Origin: DATKMG01 sp035541995
Lineage (GTDB): Bacteria; Acidobacteriota; Terriglobia; Versatilivoradales; Versatilivoraceae
NCBI GenBank assembly: GCA_035541995.1
Contig: DATKMG010000454.1
Span: 1-19,046 of the forward strand
Length of the DNA stretch: 19,046 nucleotides
Direction: 5' to 3'
Shown: positions 8,291 to 15,922 of the stretch, one piece after another
Layout of the letters: each line of letters starts with the position of its first letter
Numbering within the stretch: position 1 is the stretch's first letter
Translations under genes and position numbers: made by a program
Notes under the pieces: model-generated
Seen by the model: the letters and a program-made list of their open reading frames with translations, nothing else
Told to the model about the DNA's origin: nothing
Database searches by the model: none

Positions 8291-9790
8291 CTAGCCAATT
8301 CTGGCGCAAACCGCTTTGACCTCCGTGTACATTTCCAGTGCGTCATGACCCATTTCTCTTCCCCAACCGGACTGCTTGTAACCACCAAATGGGAGGGCAG
8401 CGTCGAAAATGTTGTAGCAGTTGATCCAAACCGTTCCTGCGTGCAACTTGGAAGCGAGGCTGTGGGCTTTACTAATGTCGGTTGTCCAGATTCCCGCCGC
8501 CAACCCATAAATCGTGTCGTTCGCTAGGGGTAATATGTCGTTGATATCATCAAAGGGCTGAGCGGATACCACTGGGCCAAAAATCTCCTCTTGGACCACC
8601 TTCATGCTTTCATTGGTATTCACTAACACAGTAGGCTCAACGAAGTACCCTTTTCCTGTCGTTTTGTGCCCACCCACAATAGCCTTGGCGCCTTCAGCAA
8701 ACCCAGCTTCCAAATATCCACACACACGCTCAAGCTGTTCGGTTGACACCAAGGGTCCCATCTCAGTTGCAGGATCAAAGCCTGGTCCCAATTTGATTTT
8801 GCTGGCCCGCTCGGCCACACCATCGACGACCTTGTCAAAAAGGGCACTTTGTACGTAGAGACGTGAGCCCGCACAGCAGCACTGGCCGTGGTTGAAGAAG
8901 ATGGCGCTTGCTGCTCCTTGTACGGCGGTTTCGATATCTGCATCCTTAAGGACAATATTGGGAGATTTTCCACCTAATTCCAGGGAGACTTTTTTGAGAT
9001 TGCCTGCCGCAGCCCCCACAATGAGCTTGCCCACCTCTGTGGAACCGGTAAATGCAATCTTGTCGACATCGGGATGTGCCGCCAGGGCCGCTCCTGCATT
9101 ACCATAGCCCGTGACGATATTGACGACCCCCTCGGGAAACCCGGCCTCTTGAATTAGCTCCCCCAACCGCAACGCCGACAAAGGAGTTTGCTCAGCCGGC
9201 TTTAGGACAACGGTACAACCCGCTGCCAAAGCTGGACCTAACTTCCAGGCTGCCATCAGCAAAGGAAAGTTCCAGGGAATAATCTGGCCCACCACACCTA
9301 CCGGCTCGCGCCTGGTATAGGCGTGGTAAACTGCTCCGGGAGTATAAGGGACAGAGAGCGAGATCATGTTGCCCTCGATCTTGGTGGCCCACCCTGCCAT
9401 GTAGCGGAAGAGGTCAACCGCCAGGGGAACATCAGCGGCTCGAGACACCGTCAAGGGTTTGCCGTTGTCGAGTGTCTCCAGTTCAGCAAACTCTTCAAGG
9501 TGTTCTTCGATGAGGTCGCCTAGCTTCCAAATCAGACGGCCACGTTCGGAGGTCGTCATTCCGGGCCAACGTCCTTTCTCGAAGGCATCTCGGGCTGCTT
9601 TAACTGCACGGTCGATGTCCTCCTTGTCCCCTTCAGCCACCCAAGCCAGAACGTCGCCTGTGGCCGGGTTGTAAGTCGGGAAAGTCTTTCCTGATGCCGC
9701 TTCTACCCAACGATTGTCAATCAATAATCTTCCTGGCCTTGCCAGGGTCGAACTGATACGAGGATCAGTCTGAACAATTGGCGATGCCAT
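8291..9790 (-). CDS. NAD(P)-dependent aldehyde dehydrogenase
   Basis: A full-length cytoplasmic aldehyde dehydrogenase of 499 residues that oxidises an aldehyde to its carboxylate with NAD(P)+. The ALDH superfamily motifs are all present: P-W-N-F with N174 (oxyanion), L-K-P-A-E with K197 (cofactor), F-T-G-S-T-E-V-G near 247 (Rossmann loop), L-E-L-G-G-K with E271 (general base), and N-H-G-Q-C-C-C-A-G-S-R, where C305 aligns with the nucleophile of ALDH2. The tail has the usual E-I-F-G-P-V and P-F-G-G-Y-K-Q-S-G motifs. It looks closest to the ALDH1/ALDH2 and phenylacetaldehyde/betaine aldehyde dehydrogenase group, so the substrate cannot be fixed. ATG 9790 is chosen because AAGGAGG lies four bases upstream; the longer frame to 9823 lacks such a site. 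It is divergent from the alpha/beta hydrolase, from a shared promoter region, and ends at a REP-like hairpin. Confidence 0.95.
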   Translation of the reverse strand: MASPIVQTDPRISSTLARPGRLLIDNRWVEAASGKTFPTYNPATGDVLAWVAEGDKEDIDRAVKAARDAFEKGRWPGMTTSERGRLIWKLGDLIEEHLEEFAELETLDNGKPLTVSRAADVPLAVDLFRYMAGWATKIEGNMISLSVPYTPGAVYHAYTRREPVGVVGQIIPWNFPLLMAAWKLGPALAAGCTVVLKPAEQTPLSALRLGELIQEAGFPEGVVNIVTGYGNAGAALAAHPDVDKIAFTGSTEVGKLIVGAAAGNLKKVSLELGGKSPNIVLKDADIETAVQGAASAIFFNHGQCCCAGSRLYVQSALFDKVVDGVAERASKIKLGPGFDPATEMGPLVSTEQLERVCGYLEAGFAEGAKAIVGGHKTTGKGYFVEPTVLVNTNESMKVVQEEIFGPVVSAQPFDDINDILPLANDTIYGLAAGIWTTDISKAHSLASKLHAGTVWINCYNIFDAALPFGGYKQSGWGREMGHDALEMYTEVKAVCARIG

Positions 9791-9794
9791 AGTT

Positions 9795-9801
9795 CCTCCT
9801 T
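9795..9801 (-). promoter_or_regulatory. Strong Shine-Dalgarno fixing the aldehyde dehydrogenase start
   Basis: AAGGAGG on the minus strand, four bases before ATG 9790. It supports this start over the upstream in-frame ATG at 9823. Confidence 0.8.
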
Positions 9802-9814
9802 CAGACACATTTCC

Positions 9815-9844
9815 TTGAGACATTTTGTATCTTATTGCTCTAAT
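9815..9844 (+). promoter_or_regulatory. Sigma70-type promoter for the alpha/beta hydrolase
   Basis: TTGAGA (9815-9820), an 18-base spacer and TCTAAT (9839-9844): five of six consensus bases in each box. Transcription would start near 9851, about 80 bases before the chosen ATG. Its -10 shares two bases with the -10 of the promoter facing the other way. Confidence 0.5.
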
Positions 9845-9871
9845 TATAGGGTTCGCTTTCGATCAACTCAA
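9843..9871 (-). promoter_or_regulatory. Sigma70-type promoter for the aldehyde dehydrogenase
   Basis: On the minus strand: TTGAGT (9871-9866), a 17-base spacer and a perfect TATAAT (9848-9843). Transcription would start near 9836, giving a leader of about 46 bases before ATG 9790. This is the best promoter match I see in the window. Confidence 0.65.
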
Positions 9872-9928
9872 GGGGGAATGAAGGAAAGTGAAATTCTGGC
9901 AAAATGCCGGCTCTGCAAAGGAACCAAC

Positions 9929-10765
9929 ATGGCTATGGGTCAGTTCATTTGGCGACTGGTCAGAAATCTGGGGATGCTTTACCTGGGCTTGGTGGCTCTT
10001 GTCTATTTCCTGCAGCGCAGGCTGCAATATTTTCCGGGCCCCGCCGGTGTGGCTTTGCCATCCGACCTGAAGTACCGCGGGGTCGAGCCCGTGAAGCTCA
10101 CAACGAGTGACGGCATGCGCCTCTTTGCCTGGTATTGGCCGGGCCGACAACCCCTGACCCTGGTCATTTTCCATGGAAACGCCGGGCACCGGGGTCATCG
10201 GCTGGAATGGATGGCAGATCTCCACAGCCTTGGTTATGGAGTTTTTGTCCTGGACTATCGCGGTTACGGTGGAAGTGAAGGGTCTCCTACCGAAGAAGGT
10301 CTTTACCTCGATGGTGAAGAGGCATTGAAATGGCTAGGCAAGAACGGAGTACAAAGGCTCGTGTACTTTGGTGAGTCGCTGGGTTGCGGCGTGGCGGTTG
10401 AGATGGCCGTGCGGCGTCCCCCGCTGGCGCTGATCCTTCAATCGGGCTTTTCCTCGGCAGTTGCTGTGGCCCGGAAAGCTTATCCGTTCCTCCCGGTTGG
10501 CCTGCTAATGAAGGATCGCTTTGACTCCAAGTCGAAAATGGCGAAGATCTTCTGTCCAGTTCTTTCCATCCACGGAGGGCGGGATTCAATCATACCTCCT
10601 GCATTAGGGCGGGCACTCTTTGAAGCAGCCAGGGAGCCCCGTTCGTGGTACCTCATCCCGGATGCCAATCACAACGACCTCCCCTGGATAGGTGGAAAGG
10701 CATATCTGGAAGAGATCCAAGGATTCTTGGAACATTACGTAATAGGCACACGGCCGCGTGGCTAA
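9929..10765 (+). CDS. Membrane-anchored alpha/beta hydrolase (Bem46/ABHD13-like)
   Basis: A 278-residue serine hydrolase. Residues 8-27 are a single hydrophobic segment followed by R-R, so it is probably anchored in the inner membrane by its N-terminus. The catalytic domain shows the oxyanion region F-H-G-N-A-G-H, the nucleophile elbow G-E-S-L-G with S150, the acid H-G-G-R-D-S with D219 and H248 in N-H-N-D-L-P. The short lid and H-G-N-A-G motif resemble the Bem46/ABHD13 group, often annotated simply as alpha/beta hydrolase. The natural substrate is unknown; an ester or thioester is likely. Start 9929 is chosen because AAAGGAA sits five to six bases upstream and the protein then begins just before the anchor. 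ATG 9878 has its purine tract touching the start codon, and the frame could extend to 9815 without support. It is divergent from the aldehyde dehydrogenase gene. Confidence 0.87.
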   Translation: MAMGQFIWRLVRNLGMLYLGLVALVYFLQRRLQYFPGPAGVALPSDLKYRGVEPVKLTTSDGMRLFAWYWPGRQPLTLVIFHGNAGHRGHRLEWMADLHSLGYGVFVLDYRGYGGSEGSPTEEGLYLDGEEALKWLGKNGVQRLVYFGESLGCGVAVEMAVRRPPLALILQSGFSSAVAVARKAYPFLPVGLLMKDRFDSKSKMAKIFCPVLSIHGGRDSIIPPALGRALFEAAREPRSWYLIPDANHNDLPWIGGKAYLEEIQGFLEHYVIGTRPRG

Positions 10766-10857
10766 ATTCACAACTTGCTAGATTACTCATATTCTGTCGG
10801 CCACAAGCGGCGCGTGTTCGAGGACGAAATGAGCGCTAGAGCCTCGGTTATTACGGC

Positions 10858-10876
10858 TGTTCCCCTCCGGGGAACA
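10858..10876. terminator. Hairpin between convergent genes (possible bidirectional terminator)
   Basis: TGTTCCCC, loop TCC, GGGGAACA: 8 perfect base pairs between the convergent hydrolase (ends 10765) and UxuA-family gene (ends 11018). No U-tract follows on either strand, so efficient termination is uncertain. It is the only strong hairpin I see in this 252-base gap. Confidence 0.4.
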
Positions 10877-11017
10877 ACTCATATAGACCTCCCGGCCTCA
10901 GCCGATCAGCCACAACCATATCAGGCCGAGTGCCAGCGTAGCCAACGTGATTGGCAAACCTACCTGAAAGTACTGGCGGAAACGGACAGGTACAACTTCT
11001 GCTGCGAGTCCGGATCT

Positions 11018-12142
11018 TCACCGTGATAAGGCAGCCTGCAGCATGGCCCTGGTGTATCCGACGTTATAAGCAAAAGCTGCGTACCCACCGCCGCCCGGAT
11101 ACCCGCCTTTGAAGTTCGGCTGTTCGCGGTCAAAATCAATGGCACGCGGGTGCTCAGGGTAGATCAAGCGCGAGTATTTCTGACGCACCAGTTCCTTCAT
11201 GACGGCGAACATATCGACCTGGCCTTCATCCAAAAACACTTCGGTGTATTTCTCGTAGGGCACGCGCACTCTCACGTTCCGGAAGTGCACATGGTTGATG
11301 CGGTCGCGGTCTCCGAAGTAGCGGCACACTGCAACCGGATCCTCGCCCATTTCGCGCGTGACCCCGCAGTCAAAGGTGATCCCGTTTGACGGACTGGGCA
11401 CAACTTCGATGAGTTTCTTCCAACCAGCAAGGCTTCCCATAATCTGCTGCGATCCTCGACTCAGGGGCGAAGGAGGATCGTTGGGATGCAAGGCCATTCG
11501 AACATGAGATTTTTCCGCTACGGGAATAACGGCCTTTAGAAAGTAGGTGATGTTCTTCCACATTTCATCAAGAGTGTGTGCGCCCTCCTCGGGTAAGGGG
11601 GGCAAGTCTCTCATTCGATCATAGTCAAACGCCGTATACCCGGAGCCGGCTCTACCGGTTTCCTCGTAATATCCCTCCATGGCCCGGTGGGCGTAGAAAT
11701 TGTACTCGATGACAGGCAAGCCAGCTCGGCCGGCCGCTTGGATGGACTGAATGACTTTTTCGATTTCCTCGTCACGGCCGGGGCGTCCGTAAAGAGTATT
11801 CGGGAAGCCCGCAATCATCAAATTACCCAGGCTGAGACCACCAGTTCTGAGTGTGTCCATCATGGAACGGATATCGCTCTCCTGCCAGGGAATGGGTGGC
11901 CCTCCCGTGAGCACGTGGTCCACACCCAGTTGCTTGACCCGGCGCATGCCGGCTCCGCTAAGGCCGCCTGCGGCAAGTCGTCCCACGCCCATTTCCAGGC
12001 AGATCTTGGGCGTATCGGAATCTTCGGAGCGCATCTCCGAATCCTTCAAGGTGGCTGTGCCATCTCGGAAAGTCAGCGACGGGAAGACGGCCGTCGCAGT
12101 AATTGTCTGCATTAGTTTTCTTCGGGAAAAATCAGGGCACAC
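11018..12142 (-). CDS. UxuA/mannonate dehydratase-family TIM-barrel protein with Tat-like N-terminus
   Basis: A protein of 374 residues matching the mannonate dehydratase (UxuA) family, which dehydrates D-mannonate to 2-keto-3-deoxygluconate in hexuronate breakdown. Family landmarks are A-L-H-P-N-D-P-P (canonical H-P-D-D-P-P), F-D-C-G-V-T (metal Cys), N-H-V-H-F-R-N-V (metal His) and Y-P-E-H-P-R-A-I-D. In this last motif the usual R-P-D-H-G metal Asp appears as Glu. The start is GTG 12142: AAGGAGG lies eight bases upstream, 28 bases after the GH39-like stop codon. That start gives M-C-P-D-F-S-R-R-K-L-M, a twin-arginine motif at residues 7-8 followed by a weak, short hydrophobic stretch. Export would be unusual for this cytoplasmic enzyme, so the reaction may differ. 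Other starts are ATG 12112, which removes the motif, and 12211, which overlaps the upstream gene. The family is fairly secure; substrate and location are not. Confidence 0.8.
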   Translation of the reverse strand: MCPDFSRRKLMQTITATAVFPSLTFRDGTATLKDSEMRSEDSDTPKICLEMGVGRLAAGGLSGAGMRRVKQLGVDHVLTGGPPIPWQESDIRSMMDTLRTGGLSLGNLMIAGFPNTLYGRPGRDEEIEKVIQSIQAAGRAGLPVIEYNFYAHRAMEGYYEETGRAGSGYTAFDYDRMRDLPPLPEEGAHTLDEMWKNITYFLKAVIPVAEKSHVRMALHPNDPPSPLSRGSQQIMGSLAGWKKLIEVVPSPSNGITFDCGVTREMGEDPVAVCRYFGDRDRINHVHFRNVRVRVPYEKYTEVFLDEGQVDMFAVMKELVRQKYSRLIYPEHPRAIDFDREQPNFKGGYPGGGGYAAFAYNVGYTRAMLQAALSR

Positions 12143-12150
12143 AAGCCAAT

Positions 12151-12157
12151 CCTCCTT
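12151..12157 (-). promoter_or_regulatory. Shine-Dalgarno deciding the GTG start of the UxuA-family gene
   Basis: AAGGAGG on the minus strand, eight bases before GTG 12142 and located in the short gap after the preceding gene. It keeps the twin-arginine segment in the protein. Confidence 0.7.
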
Positions 12158-12170
12158 TGATTGACCCTCG

Positions 12171-13982
12171 TTACATCGCGACACGAACAATATTTGAATA
12201 GGCCGACTCACCCACGGAGTTCACCGCCCGTACACGATAGCAGAGTATCTGCCCCGGGGTTCCCGCTTCATGGTAAGAATTCGCGTTTCCGGAGAGCTGG
12301 GTGACGCGTTCCCACGCGCCGCGGTCGCCCAACCGGCGCTCCAGTGCGACACCTGTGATCTGATCGCCGTGCAGTTCCCAGGAAAGCTCCACGGAGACGC
12401 CGGATACTTCCAGCTTCAGAGAGCTTGGCGCCTCCGGAAGGACATCCCAATCGAAGTAATTCTCATCGGCGATGGCCATCACACTGTCGCGGATTGGTGC
12501 ATGTTCAATCGTGTCAGTCGTTCCCTTCTTCCAGTCGAGCGGGGTGATGTCGCCTGAAACCACGTCGATTAACAGTGGGTGCGCGATGCCGGAATTGCGG
12601 ATGACCAGCGTTGCGGTAAGCGGGGGAAAGAGGTTGCCGGGTTTGCTGTGGGCTGCCAGCCAGTAAGCAACAATGGCTTTGCCGGAGGCCGTGCGGAAGC
12701 CATAGGCAAGGAACGGCGCCTTTTCCTGTTGGCGAATAGCAGAGATATTGCTCGAATGGATCTGTATACCCGCATCAATCAGGGTATCGGAGAAAAGAGC
12801 GTTGGTGTTCTGAAAGGCCGACAGCACCGGCCGCGCCGTGAAATCATCCGGCAAATAGCGCAAGCCGTGAATCAATCCAAAGTCATCGTATTCATTGCCG
12901 TCCACCCCGGCGGTGAGCAGCCACACAAAGGTCTTTACACCGGCCGCCCAGTTGTAAAGCAGGCCACGGGTAACGTACTTCGATTGCACCGATTCATCCG
13001 AGCCGATCCAGGCAGGAATCGAATTGAATTCGTCGTCCCAGAACGGGATGTCCTTGCGGATGCCCGGGTAGCTGCGGACCAACTCGCGCAGTTTGGCCGG
13101 CGACTCGGTTCCGTAAGCTCCGGAGTCCATCGACTCGGGGTTCAGGTTGCGGCCGTAGCCGGGATAAGTGTGGTAGGCATAAACATCGATTCCCGGCGCG
13201 CACTGGCAGGTGTCGAATGCGCGCCGTGTGAAGTCGCGGGTGGGATCGGCCTGACCTCCGTAGATGACCTTTGCCCCCGGATCGGTCTCGTGCACGGCAG
13301 GGATGAACGCCTTGAGCAGACGCCCGTATTCCTCGGGATTCCCCCAAGGGTTCCAGTATCCGATGTCCTGTTCGTTCCAGAGCGCATAATAGTGGATGCG
13401 GCCGCGGAAGTGATTCACAACCCAGCGGACGTACTTCGAGAAAGCCTCAATCTGCTCAGGGGTTTTGGGAGGCCAGAAGACCGAGTAAAGGCTGCGGTCG
13501 TCATTGTGGAAACTGCCGGGCTCCGGCGTGATCTGATCTGGTTTCTTACCGGCCGGAGATGTGTACATGGGATTGCCGTAGAGTAGCTGGACCTGGATGT
13601 TCACGCCATTTTCGACCAGCGAGTCCACATAGTCGTCGACTTCCGAAGAGATCGAGTAGACACCGCGTTTCTGCTCGACCCAGTCCCAACTAGTCGGCTC
13701 AGAGCTGTTCTCGTATTGCCCAATGCGGATCCACTTCACCCCCGTGTCGTACGTACGGGTCCACCACCAGCGATTCCAAGGAAGGTAAGGCTCGCGAGGC
13801 AAGTTGGAGTTGATACCGAAGCCGTCATGAATCTGCGACGAACGCTTGGGGGGAACGTGTTTGGGTGCCTGACGCTGGCTTTGCTCAGCAGTAAGTTTGC
13901 CCGAAAGAATGAGAGAAAGAGCGGTTACGGCCAAGATGGACAACCCTCGACCGAGGTGAGAACGGACATAGAAATTGTGCAC
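12171..13982 (-). CDS. Exported GH39-like (clan GH-A) glycoside hydrolase with C-terminal Fn3 domain
   Basis: A 603-residue secreted glycosidase. Residues about 10-33 form a signal peptide (R-S-H-L-G-R-G then a hydrophobic core ending S-G-K-L-T-A). The TIM-barrel region from about 50 to 400 starts G-F-G-I-N and contains G-V-K-W-I-R, the acid/base motif A-L-W-N-E-Q-D with E204, and F-W-D-D-E-F-N with E318 as likely nucleophile. This layout fits clan GH-A and most resembles family 39, which includes beta-xylosidases, alpha-L-iduronidases and PslG-type endoglycosidases. A neighbouring GH-A family is possible. A beta domain follows, then a fibronectin type III domain at about 517-603, which usually serves as a spacer or binding module. 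The start is GTG 13982 with AAAAGGAGG six bases upstream. It is the first gene of a two-gene unit with the UxuA-family gene, which suggests uronate-containing glycans. Confidence 0.8.
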   Translation of the reverse strand: MHNFYVRSHLGRGLSILAVTALSLILSGKLTAEQSQRQAPKHVPPKRSSQIHDGFGINSNLPREPYLPWNRWWWTRTYDTGVKWIRIGQYENSSEPTSWDWVEQKRGVYSISSEVDDYVDSLVENGVNIQVQLLYGNPMYTSPAGKKPDQITPEPGSFHNDDRSLYSVFWPPKTPEQIEAFSKYVRWVVNHFRGRIHYYALWNEQDIGYWNPWGNPEEYGRLLKAFIPAVHETDPGAKVIYGGQADPTRDFTRRAFDTCQCAPGIDVYAYHTYPGYGRNLNPESMDSGAYGTESPAKLRELVRSYPGIRKDIPFWDDEFNSIPAWIGSDESVQSKYVTRGLLYNWAAGVKTFVWLLTAGVDGNEYDDFGLIHGLRYLPDDFTARPVLSAFQNTNALFSDTLIDAGIQIHSSNISAIRQQEKAPFLAYGFRTASGKAIVAYWLAAHSKPGNLFPPLTATLVIRNSGIAHPLLIDVVSGDITPLDWKKGTTDTIEHAPIRDSVMAIADENYFDWDVLPEAPSSLKLEVSGVSVELSWELHGDQITGVALERRLGDRGAWERVTQLSGNANSYHEAGTPGQILCYRVRAVNSVGESAYSNIVRVAM

Positions 13983-13988
13983 TTCGAT

Positions 13989-13997
13989 CCTCCTTTT
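13989..13997 (-). promoter_or_regulatory. Shine-Dalgarno of the GH39-like gene (GTG start)
   Basis: AAAAGGAGG on the minus strand, six bases before GTG 13982. It makes the non-ATG start convincing. Confidence 0.8.
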
Positions 13998-14016
13998 ACG
14001 AAAATGCGGTTTTAAT

Positions 14017-14100
14017 GTGGGAGCAGCACTCCTGCGCGGCGACCTCCGAATCTAAACTTATCGCCGCTCGGGGGACGGTGGTCCCACGATCGGCTCCCAC
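14017..14100. repeat. 84-bp element with terminal inverted repeats and an internal stem
   Basis: GTGGGAGC (14017-14024) and GCTCCCAC (14093-14100) are perfect 8-base inverted ends. Inside, GCGGCGA (14036-14042) pairs with TCGCCGC (14061-14067), and GTGGTCCCAC near 14078-14087 can form a small hairpin. This nested design is typical of small non-coding dispersed repeats (REP- or MITE-like), but only one copy is in the window. It sits directly upstream of the GH39-like gene, so its promoter lies within or beyond the element. Confidence 0.45.
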
Positions 14101-14486
14101 ACTCCCCCCAAGACCAGAATTTTCATCCGCGGTGGTAGGCTGGAAAAGGTCATGGGGCGCTCTTATGAGATTTGCCCGATTGGACCGGTTTGCCTCTCGT
14201 GACTTCTTGGCGCCTGAGAGTATACACCTGTTCGTCTCTCGGCGAGCCCTTCAGGTTTAGTTTTCCTCATGGGGATGTTCTCTATGCCCTCACAACTATG
14301 ATTTGCTGTCAGGACAATCTGAGGCTCAAAACCATATGGACGAATATCCTCAAGGCTTCACTACCTTTCTTTTCGGTGGGGTCGATGCAAATAGGCCCAC
14401 AAATAGACGAATCCATTCCTCAAAGATTCAGGAGGAATTCGTTCCAATGGTTTCATGACTGAGGTACAATCCGAACCCCAGAGCCT

Positions 14487-15914
14487 ATGAGGAATTTTTC
14501 AATAAACATCTTGTGGTTTTTTTGGTGCCTCGTCATGGGATTGGCCTGGGCGGATTCGCTCGCCGGGGCAACAGACAAGCCGAGGCCCAGTTTTATCATC
14601 ATTCTTACCGATGACCAGGGGTACCAAGACGTTGGCGTCTTTGGTTCCCCGGATATCAAAACGCCCAATCTCGACCGAATGGCTAACGAGGGCATCCGCT
14701 TTACGGATTTCTATGTTGGACAACCCGTCTGTTCGGCATCGCGCGCCGCGCTACTGACGGGCTGTTACCCCAATCGCATCGGGATTCAAGGGGCCTTGAA
14801 TCCGTCTTCTACAATCGGGATCGACAAGAAAGAGCGGACGATTGCCGAGGTTCTCAAGACACGCGGTTACGCCACCGCCATCTATGGGAAGTGGCACCTC
14901 GGATATCAGCGACAGTTCCTCCCTCTTCATCACGGCTTCGACGATTACTTCGGATTGCCGTATTCCAACGACATGTGGCCTAAACACCCGACTCAGAAGT
15001 TCCCGGATCTTCCCTTGATCGAGGGAGACGAGACTATTCAATACAATCCCGATCAGAGTAACCTGACCACCTGGTATACCGAACACGCCCTCAAATTCAT
15101 TGAAAAAAACAAGGATCGGCCGTTCTTTCTTTACCTGGCACACAACATGCCTCACGTCCCGTTATTTGTTTCGGACAAATATAAAGGCCAGTCAAAACGT
15201 GGACTATACGGCGATGTGATTATGGAGATTGACTGGTCGGTCGGGGAGATCTTAAAGGCATTAAAACGGTTCAATCTCGACGAACAAACGTTGGTAATCT
15301 TCACATCCGACAACGGCCCCTGGCTGCTCTACGGCGATCATGCCGGGACAGCCCTGCCTTTGCGTGAGGGCAAGATGACCAGCTTCGAGGGGGGAAGCCG
15401 CGAGCCCTGCATCATGCGATGGCCAGGCAACATTCCAGCCGGAACGGTCTGCCGCGAGATCACGATGACGATTGATTTCCTACCCACGTTGGCAAACCTG
15501 GCGGGCGCTAAGGTACCCTCGGATCGAATTATCGATGGGAAGGACATCTGGCCCTTGATGTCGGCCCAACCCGGTGCGAAGACCCCACATGACGCCATCT
15601 TCTATTACTGGGGGCAAGAACTTCAAGCCGTCCGCAGTGGCAAGTGGAAATTGCATGTAGCTCACAGTTACAAGCGACCGGAACCTCCCGGCAAGGGTGG
15701 CAAACCGGGAGTAGAAGTGACCCGGCAGATCGGCTTGGAGCTGTTCGACCTGGAAAATGACATCGCTGAGACTTCTAATGTCGCCGATCAGCATCCTGAT
15801 GTCGTCAAACGCCTGGCGCAATATATGGAGAGTGCCCGCGCAGACCTGGGAGATTCGTTAACCGGGCGGCAAGGCAAAAATGTCCGCCCACCCGGACGAA
15901 TCGACACTCCGTGA
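14487..15914 (+). CDS. Exported sulfatase (arylsulfatase type, formylglycine-dependent)
   Basis: A 475-residue S1-type sulfatase that hydrolyses sulfate esters, on glycans or smaller molecules. A signal peptide spans about residues 1-27. Metal ligands D42 and D43 lie in L-T-D-D-Q-G. C82 in V-C-S-A-S-R is the cysteine converted to formylglycine (C-x-A-S-R type). G-K-W-H-L-G and T-S-D-N-G-P complete the active site, and all expected catalytic residues are present. The C-terminal part ends with the usual sulfatase domain (E-L-F-D-L-E-N-D-I-A-E-T). No formylglycine-generating enzyme is in the window, so the activating enzyme must be encoded elsewhere. The start ATG 14487 keeps the signal peptide, and an in-frame stop at 14460 blocks longer versions; its Shine-Dalgarno is weak. 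The gene ends only eight bases from the convergent ceramidase-like gene. The substrate cannot be deduced, although neighbouring glycosidases favour a sulfated glycan or glycolipid. Confidence 0.95.
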   Translation: MRNFSINILWFFWCLVMGLAWADSLAGATDKPRPSFIIILTDDQGYQDVGVFGSPDIKTPNLDRMANEGIRFTDFYVGQPVCSASRAALLTGCYPNRIGIQGALNPSSTIGIDKKERTIAEVLKTRGYATAIYGKWHLGYQRQFLPLHHGFDDYFGLPYSNDMWPKHPTQKFPDLPLIEGDETIQYNPDQSNLTTWYTEHALKFIEKNKDRPFFLYLAHNMPHVPLFVSDKYKGQSKRGLYGDVIMEIDWSVGEILKALKRFNLDEQTLVIFTSDNGPWLLYGDHAGTALPLREGKMTSFEGGSREPCIMRWPGNIPAGTVCREITMTIDFLPTLANLAGAKVPSDRIIDGKDIWPLMSAQPGAKTPHDAIFYYWGQELQAVRSGKWKLHVAHSYKRPEPPGKGGKPGVEVTRQIGLELFDLENDIAETSNVADQHPDVVKRLAQYMESARADLGDSLTGRQGKNVRPPGRIDTP

Positions 15915-15922
15915 GCTCTGAA

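Larger units (their letters stand above)
13983..14486. other. Intergenic region between divergent GH39-like and sulfatase genes
   Basis: 504 bases with no supportable gene. It holds the Shine-Dalgarno of the GH39-like gene, an 84-base inverted-repeat element at 14017-14100 and the sulfatase leader. A GGAGG-preceded mini reading frame (ATG 14447, M-V-S, stop) lies just before the sulfatase start. I saw no promoter match good enough to list. Confidence 0.6.

Noticed and set aside
10775..11026. 83-codon plus-strand open frame between the hydrolase and the UxuA-family gene
   Set aside because: No ribosome site, no recognisable protein pattern. It contains the 8-bp hairpin and runs into the convergent gene's 3' end. 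Probably chance.
12579..13586. 335-codon plus-strand open frame opposite the GH39-like gene
   Set aside because: It is antisense to a gene with a clear signal peptide, catalytic motifs and Fn3 domain, and its translation has no family features. Shadow frame.
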